From: Verrucomicrobiota bacterium
Lineage (GTDB): Bacteria > Verrucomicrobiota > Verrucomicrobiia > JABWAM01
Length of the DNA: 34,626 nucleotides
Direction: 5' to 3'
NCBI GenBank assembly: GCA_016198745.1
Contig: JACQHZ010000007.1
Span: 1-34,626 of the forward strand
Every line of letters begins with the position of its first letter. The stretch's first letter is position 1. The notes beneath the pieces are model-generated. The model was given only the letters and a program-made list of their open reading frames with translations. It did not search any database and was not told where the DNA came from. Below are positions 28,652 to 34,626 of the stretch, piece by piece. The position numbers were made by a program, and so were the translations under genes.

Positions 28652-28988
28652 CCGAATCCTTGCGCGGGCGAACCGTGATCTCGCCGAAGACGACCGTCGC
28701 TTCGCCCATCCCGTTTGCACGGCAGTATTCGGCCAAGGTTTGCTCGCCGACCATGGTTTTGTGACACGTGAAAACGATTTTTGACGGCGTGTCAATCCGC
28801 GCGGTGAATTCCAACACGGTGGGACGCTTGCTCGCGTCCCACGGACAGACGAACTCGAATTTCTGACTCTGAGCATAAGGCAACTGCAGTTCCTGGTCCT
28901 TGTTCGGGAGCAGGTTAATGGAATTGATATCATCAGCGAGAACCAGGCAGGGCATGAGCGCCGCGAACAATGCGATGTGGATTTTCAT
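28623..28988 (-). CDS. Small exported hypothetical protein
   Basis: Signal peptide MKIHIALFAALMPCLVLADD; RBS-like aaaaggaataag upstream. Confidence 0.55.
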   Translation of the reverse strand: MKIHIALFAALMPCLVLADDINSINLLPNKDQELQLPYAQSQKFEFVCPWDASKRPTVLEFTARIDTPSKIVFTCHKTMVGEQTLAEYCRANGMGEATVVFGEITVRPRKDSDEFQRRSKP

Positions 28989-29006
28989 GATCTTATTCCT
29001 TTTCTA

Positions 29007-29202
29007 GTAACTGCTCAGGTTATCAGGCTCAAGGGTTCACGGTTCAGGGTTGTCTTTTTCACGGGCATTTCGTCCCGCCGTGGCGGGACCTTGCCCTAAT
29101 ATCTTCGAAACGCTCGATTTTCATGTTTTTCCCCGCCTGCTGCTGCGCGGGCAGGCAACCGTTGAACCGTTGAACCTCTGAACCGTGAACCTGAGTAGAT
29201 AC
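29007..29202. repeat. Candidate palindromic/MITE-like intergenic element
   Basis: Ends gtaactgctcaggtt and, inverted, gtatctactcaggtt; inner inverted match ggttcacggttcag; contains the gtcccgccgtggcgggac palindrome. Confidence 0.5.
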
Positions 29203-29230
29203 CTTTTTGATACTGAAGTTTTCCAAGAAT

Positions 29231-31663
29231 TCATTTAACTGAAGGAGCGCCCGGCCTTTTGCGTATAAGAATCGCAAAATGATCGCTGGGCATGCGGACC
29301 TCCGTCGTGATCAAGTTTCCATCCCTTATTTCTTTGACCAATGGTTCTAAGACCTGCTTTCCATCCCCGTCAAAAACATAGGTTTCCGCTCGACTTCCAT
29401 CCGGCCATCCGTATCGGCCGGAGCGCTTGGTAAGGATGCGCTCTTCGCCAATGACCATGCCTGAGCGCAGTTCCAATGGCGTGATCGGATACATCCGATG
29501 GAGGAACGTTAACTCCTTCGGCTCTTCGCTCCAACTGGGGATGGCCAGGACGCCGCCATGCTCCAACAGACCCCGCACAAGTTCAGCCGTGTTGCGGTAA
29601 TAATCACCATCGCCTCGAGTGGGATGATTGCCGTACCCCCAGGGAACGCCAAGATGGGTTTCACGGATGGAAGAATACGAAAAGAGGGTCTCGACGAAAG
29701 CGGGAATCTTGAGATTGAGCAGGGTGCGCGTTTCCATTGGCCCATTGGCGATGATGATTTTATCATTTTCGCGCAAATAATTGACGAGCGCAACATGCCA
29801 GGGCTGCTGCAGGAGCGCGACACTGGACATTTTGCCGGTAACGGCATGGGTTCGCGGATCGATGGCTACCGTGCAGCCGTCCCAGGCCGTGTTCCAGGCG
29901 CGAGCCCCGTAGCCGGCGGAGCAAAAGACATCGTGATACAACCCGTCGGCCTTCAGATCGTTGACGAGATACTTGACCGTCTCCAGCATCGCTTTGCCGT
30001 ACGAATTGTCGAGGGTTGAAATGAAGAGCGGCGCCATGGTGATGCCCTGCGGGCTTCCGGCGACCATCGTTTGCTGCGCGCCATTCGGGCCCAGCAGCCT
30101 CGAATCCGAATATTTTTCGGCGGCGCCCGGCTCCGTGCTGAGGGTGGCATTCATGTAAAACAGCGCCTTGACGCGCGGGGTGACGGCGTGCAGTTGGCGC
30201 ATCCACTCGGAAGTGCGAGCGCAAAACTTCTTCGCCAGTGGAATGGCCGTGCCCATGGCGGCTTTTCCCTGGTCGAACATGGCATCGTAGGAACAGACCA
30301 TGTTGATGTCGCGACTCTTCAACCACCGGCGGCAGTCCTCATCGTTCAACCGGGTCGAAACCCAGTCCACGAATGAAGTCGGGCCGGGGATGGTAAAATT
30401 GGAGCCCCAGTTGCGACGCACGGCGTTGATGAAATCCCAGTAGTCGCCTTGGGGAAGCGGATAAATGCTCCACTCGAGCGTATGATTCCGCCCAGGTTCA
30501 ATCCCCAACTCCCGGTCAGCCAGCCCGATGGCCTCCGGACGCGCGAATTCCTTGACATGCGCCCGAAAGATGTCGTCCTCCGCCACAAGCCCCACGGCGA
30601 CATTTTCCCAACGGGCCAGCACGGTCGGATTGTAACTGTCTTGCTGAGACTGATTCCGGGCATAGTGCGGCCCTCCGCCCAGTTTGATCTCGGTCGGTTT
30701 TTCGCTCAACGCCAGCGCATTTTCCAGCATAACGCCAACGAGATGATTGCTGGTGTTGGTAAAAGTGTCTGCAATGAGGATGTGGTCATCCCGCACCGTA
30801 ACGCGCCGTCCAATCCGGTAGCCTTGGCAAGCCCATTCGGCCTGGCCGGTCCTGCCGCGCGGGATTTCCCGCCACTCACCCGTGGTCGTGACCGCCCACT
30901 GGCCTTCGGGTTCGCTCGTGCGGGTATGGAAGCGGAAGATCCGGTCCCCAATTTGGACGCGGATCATCCCGCCGTCGCTGAGGCGAACGTGCATCCCGAT
31001 CCGCCGCCGTCCCAGCGGAACATAGGTCGGCACTGCTCCGGTGGGCGCGGGCTGAACCGCGTTCCCGGCCTTCGATGTGATGGCGTCGCCGACTTCCACC
31101 CGGACATCGCGGAGAACCAGGTAATGATCCTCGGCGGTGATCTCATTGTGCATGAAACTTACGGTGTTCTTGCCCGGTTTGACGCGGGCGGTGATGTCAA
31201 ATACGAACTGAAAGGGATTCACATCATCGACCGAGTACGGCGACTCGCACGCCTGCACGCTTTCAAAAGAGAAATCCGGCCAACTGAAAAGGAACCAGAT
31301 GGTCCCTCGAGGGAGCGCCCAGTAAACGTCGCGGCCGTTCTTGTCATGGTACTCGAGCGGCTTGTTAAGAAGGTCGGCGCCGACAATGCTCTTTCCGTTA
31401 ACCGTCATCGTCATGGCCGCATTGTTGGCGCATGGACTCGAATAGTTCACGCGCGCCGCGAACGACAGCCGGACCTGTTGTCCTTTCCCCGCTTCCGGCA
31501 GATCGAGGGACAGTTCCGCGGTGGTCTTCTTGCGAACGATTTGCTCTTTGGCTAACAGGATCACGGCGTTCGTGGATGCGGCCAGCGCGGCGGGAACGAC
31601 CAGCGCAAGCAGTACAAGGATTGCTGTTCCCGCTGCAATTTTCCGCGTTTTGTTGCAGATCAT
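29231..31663 (-). CDS. Exported hypothetical protein, putative glycosidase
   Basis: Signal peptide RKIAAGTAILVLLALVVPAALAAS; beta-rich N-terminus, then (alpha/beta)-like region (DLKADGLYHDVFCSAGYGARAWNTAWDGCTVAIDPRTHAV). Confidence 0.65.
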   Translation of the reverse strand: MICNKTRKIAAGTAILVLLALVVPAALAASTNAVILLAKEQIVRKKTTAELSLDLPEAGKGQQVRLSFAARVNYSSPCANNAAMTMTVNGKSIVGADLLNKPLEYHDKNGRDVYWALPRGTIWFLFSWPDFSFESVQACESPYSVDDVNPFQFVFDITARVKPGKNTVSFMHNEITAEDHYLVLRDVRVEVGDAITSKAGNAVQPAPTGAVPTYVPLGRRRIGMHVRLSDGGMIRVQIGDRIFRFHTRTSEPEGQWAVTTTGEWREIPRGRTGQAEWACQGYRIGRRVTVRDDHILIADTFTNTSNHLVGVMLENALALSEKPTEIKLGGGPHYARNQSQQDSYNPTVLARWENVAVGLVAEDDIFRAHVKEFARPEAIGLADRELGIEPGRNHTLEWSIYPLPQGDYWDFINAVRRNWGSNFTIPGPTSFVDWVSTRLNDEDCRRWLKSRDINMVCSYDAMFDQGKAAMGTAIPLAKKFCARTSEWMRQLHAVTPRVKALFYMNATLSTEPGAAEKYSDSRLLGPNGAQQTMVAGSPQGITMAPLFISTLDNSYGKAMLETVKYLVNDLKADGLYHDVFCSAGYGARAWNTAWDGCTVAIDPRTHAVTGKMSSVALLQQPWHVALVNYLRENDKIIIANGPMETRTLLNLKIPAFVETLFSYSSIRETHLGVPWGYGNHPTRGDGDYYRNTAELVRGLLEHGGVLAIPSWSEEPKELTFLHRMYPITPLELRSGMVIGEERILTKRSGRYGWPDGSRAETYVFDGDGKQVLEPLVKEIRDGNLITTEVRMPSDHFAILIRKRPGAPSVK

Positions 31664-31669
31664 TCTAAT

Positions 31670-31944
31670 GGGTGCCTCCGGAAACTAGGAACGGGCGCGT
31701 TGCCGCGGATTTTTTCCAGCGGCAAGGCGTGGCGACTGGCCAATCCCCGCAGCGGGCTTGGCCAGTTCGACACAACGCTGCCGCTGGGAAAAAGACGCGC
31801 AACCCGTTGGGCGTACGGTGGTTATGGCCTCTGGCGGCGTTGCTCGCGGCTTACAGACCCACTGCGGGGTATGCGCGCCGCTCGCGTCTTGCCATAGGCC
31901 ATAACCACCTTTCGCGCGCCCATTCTGAGTTTCCGGAGGCACCC
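31670..31944. mobile_element. MITE-like non-autonomous element, 275 bp
   Basis: Termini gggtgcctccggaaactaggaacgggcgcg and inverted gggtgcctccggaaactcagaatgggcgcg (27/30); flanking TAAT at 31666-31669 and 31945-31948; two internal long hairpins. Confidence 0.75.
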
Positions 31945-32017
31945 TAATGAGATTCAAGGTCAACAACGCGCCAACGAACAGGCAAACCAGACCAACCGTT
32001 ATGGGTTTGGGCGTCAT
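31685..32017 (-). pseudogene. ORF with one TM helix running into the MITE-like element
   Basis: MTPKPITVGLVCLFVGALLTLNLI is host-encoded; the rest (RVPPETQNGRAKGGYG...) is element sequence. ATG overlaps the pseudopilin stop (TGATG). Confidence 0.6.
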
Positions 32018-32754
32018 CAGTCCGCCTTGCTCTCATCGACGCTCTCGGCGATGAAGGCATAAGCGCCATCCGTTCTTCCTTGCTTGCCGACCAAATCAGA
32101 CCTGGCCAGCGCCGCCACATGGCCATCGCCAAAAAGGAAATTCCCTTTGCCATGATGTCGGAGGTGCACAGAATTGGCGGGCGGACCCGCGTTATACGCC
32201 AGGAAAAAGTACCGCTGTTTACGGACCTCGTTGGGGTCCGCCCAATTATTGAGCACACTGTCGCCCAGCAGCAGGAAACCGGCGGGAGGACCGAAATCGT
32301 TGTTTTCTGCGTCCACCACGGCGGCGCTGCCAATGTTGTACTTGCTGTCATACATCTGTTGCAGACTGCCGGTTGACAGGATCCGCATGCCGTAGGCGTG
32401 GGCTGCGGAACCGTCCCAAATGCGCGGTGATTGCGCAGGACATAGAAACACGGTTGCCTGTCCCACTTGCGGCGCGGGCAGATAACCGATTGCAAGCAAC
32501 TCGTTCCACGTCTTGTTGCTGGGTGGGTTGAGTGCCGACGGCGTCCATCCTTCATAATCATTGGCATAGAGATGACAGGCGGCGCCGATCTGCTTCAAAT
32601 TGTTCATGCAGACAGTGCTCCGGGCGGAATCCCGGGCGATTTTAAGCCCCGGCATCAGCAGCGCCGCCAGAATGCTGATAATGGCCACGACGACGATCAA
32701 TTCGATCATGGTGAATGCTTCCCTGAAAAAGCGGAGCAAGGGAAATCCAACCAT
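32017..32754 (-). CDS. Prepilin-like protein with H-X9-DG motif
   Basis: [44 protein letters not shown] 32754 preferred, ORF open to 32850. Confidence 0.85.
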   Translation of the reverse strand: MVGFPLLRFFREAFTMIELIVVVAIISILAALLMPGLKIARDSARSTVCMNNLKQIGAACHLYANDYEGWTPSALNPPSNKTWNELLAIGYLPAPQVGQATVFLCPAQSPRIWDGSAAHAYGMRILSTGSLQQMYDSKYNIGSAAVVDAENNDFGPPAGFLLLGDSVLNNWADPNEVRKQRYFFLAYNAGPPANSVHLRHHGKGNFLFGDGHVAALARSDLVGKQGRTDGAYAFIAESVDESKAD

Positions 32755-32906
32755 GGGGCAGCCTTTTTGCACGGCCAGAATATGGCTCAGCCGCCCGCTC
32801 TTCCAAAGCGCTTTTTGACGCCCAAGGTCAGAAAACTGCCTATATCGCAACCATGTCTTGACCGTTTGAAGACTCGTCTATAGCGTAGGCCGCAGAGGGC
32901 CACTCG

Positions 32907-34121
32907 ATGCGGGATTTTCTCTATCTGCGGTTGCTGCGGGCGCTGGTGGCCGAGTTGGCCAGCGGTTTGTACGGAGAAGGGCGGCGCTTTCTCTCCCAAC
33001 GGAAGATTTGTCGCCTGTGGAAGGTTTCGTGGCCCACGGCCGCGAGCAGCCTCGCCTGGCTGGTGAATCGGGGATTCCTGACCGTCAAGCCACGAAGCGG
33101 TTATCGCATCGCCCCACAATCCCAACAAAGAGCGCTCTTGCTTCTCCACGGCAAGGCAGCTCCCCATCTTCCCCTTCCCATGACCTGGGACTGGAAGCGC
33201 TTTTATCTCGCGCCGAAACCCACACCAACCGCGAGACACATCGGCGTAGTTCTGACGGGAATTGAAAGCCCGTCGGAAAGACTGAACCACTTGCCTCCTC
33301 CGGATGCTGCCGTTGACCTTGGATTTGTGAGCGCGCGGCGCCTCTTTCAGGAAGCGACCCGCAAGAATTGTTCCGTTGAATTTTACATTGACAATGGGCG
33401 ACCCGATCGGCGGAGCGCCATCGTGGAGCAGTTGCTCAAACGAAAACCCGCCGGCCTGATCGCGTTCCGCCGGCTCCGTTCGTATGCCGCCCTCCGTCCG
33501 ATGATCGCGCCCATCGTTGCGGCCCAGATCCCGGTGGTCACGGTCTTCGATGATTGCGAGGGGTTGAATGTCGTTTCCATCAACATCAACAACGTGGGAT
33601 TGGGCCACGATGTGGCGCGGCGTTTTCTGAAACTGGGCCACCGTCGCGTCGCCGTTCTGCTGCCCAAAATCCCGAACCCTTATTTTCAGGACCGCGCCGT
33701 GGGCGCGCGGATGGCCATGCAAGAACTGCGCTTGCCCGATGCGTCTCTGGATGTCTTCGAGTTGCCGCCCTTCAAGGCGCTCCCGCCTTCCGTGGCCAGG
33801 AAGTTTCGCGATCCCGACCAACGCCCCACGGCTCTTTTTGTCACTTCGGCCGATTTGTTTTTCGGATTGTGGCCCCTCTTGCGGCAGTTGAAGCTTGCTG
33901 TTCCCCGCGATGTTTCGATCATCATGACAGCCGGCGCCGACTATCATCCCGGTTGCAACCGCTCGTTCGACACGATGAAAATCGATTTCTCCCGCGTAGG
34001 GGCAACGGCCTTTTCCTCGTTGCTGTCGCTACTGGAGGGAAACTTGAAACAAAGAACCACGGTGCTTGCCCCGCGCTATGTGTCAACAGGCTCCGTGCGC
34101 CCTTTGAACAAGCGGATATGA
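32907..34121 (+). CDS. Transcriptional regulator with GntR-type HTH and LacI-type sensor domain
   Basis: FLSQRKICRLWKVSWPTAASSLAWLVNRGFLTVKPRSGYRI; LacI-like core with VARRFLKLGHRRVAVLLPK. Confidence 0.8.
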   Translation: MRDFLYLRLLRALVAELASGLYGEGRRFLSQRKICRLWKVSWPTAASSLAWLVNRGFLTVKPRSGYRIAPQSQQRALLLLHGKAAPHLPLPMTWDWKRFYLAPKPTPTARHIGVVLTGIESPSERLNHLPPPDAAVDLGFVSARRLFQEATRKNCSVEFYIDNGRPDRRSAIVEQLLKRKPAGLIAFRRLRSYAALRPMIAPIVAAQIPVVTVFDDCEGLNVVSININNVGLGHDVARRFLKLGHRRVAVLLPKIPNPYFQDRAVGARMAMQELRLPDASLDVFELPPFKALPPSVARKFRDPDQRPTALFVTSADLFFGLWPLLRQLKLAVPRDVSIIMTAGADYHPGCNRSFDTMKIDFSRVGATAFSSLLSLLEGNLKQRTTVLAPRYVSTGSVRPLNKRI

Positions 34122-34199
34122 TCTGATTCCATCCGTGCAATGCGCATTCTCAAAGTTGATGCGCAATATCAACAGTTGCCAAGAACGCAGGGGAAACGT

Positions 34200-34262
34200 C
34201 GCCGGCCAGGCCACCTCGACGAAGTTCGCGCCGACCTTCGACGCCCGCGGTCCGGGCAGCGG
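34200..34262 (-). pseudogene. Remnant homologous to part of the 3872-4762 gene
   Basis: GPRASKVGANFVEVAWPAT vs MPRASQVGANFVEVIWPPT; DNA ccacctcgacgaagttcgcgccgacct vs tcacctcgacgaagttcgcgccaacct. Confidence 0.65.
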
Positions 34263-34311
34263 GGTGGTAACGGGTATGCGTATCGCGCCCCATCCCTGGA
34301 TTGATCTCTTG

Positions 34312-34626
<315 letters not shown>

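Noticed and set aside
32855-32873. gtcttgaccgtttgaagac as an operator between divergent genes
   Set aside because: Only 5-bp arms (gtctt/aagac) match; too weak to call without binding data, although the divergent promoter must lie in this region.

Overview
34.6-kb window, probably from a PVC-type bacterium (Verrucomicrobia/Lentisphaerae-like; inferred from gene content, not proven). It is dominated by an accessory carbohydrate-catabolism region. Core locus (about 11.2-27.1 kb, + strand): LacI-type regulator, H-X9-DG pseudopilin-like protein, atypical Gfo/Idh/MocA protein, three tandem exported DUF4838-type proteins (about 730-760 aa), a BNR/sialidase-like protein, two six-hairpin-type glycosidase-like proteins and a TIM-barrel-like putative glycosidase. 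A second unit on the minus strand (about 28.4-32.9 kb) has a pseudopilin-like gene and a putative glycosidase, divergent from a GntR/LacI-type regulator. The left part holds an MttB-family methyltransferase homologue, a Gfo/Idh/MocA oxidoreductase, an MFS transporter, a transglutaminase-like protein, a large DUF3352-like protein and a 5'-truncated ankyrin protein. The right edge holds the C-terminus of RpoB with no rpoC downstream. The most notable observations are: (1) a 275-bp MITE-like element (30-bp TIRs, TAAT duplication) inserted 6 bp upstream of a start codon, splitting a coupled reading frame and apparently supplying a new Shine-Dalgarno; (2) triplicated DUF4838 proteins with paralog-specific motif changes; (3) rpoB separated from rpoC; (4) short palindromes in frame inside an oxidoreductase gene; (5) a chimeric ORF joining a BglII-like endonuclease N-terminus to a sialidase-like fragment; (6) several gene remnants and palindromic repeats. 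Family names come from reading the translations; no database search was run.
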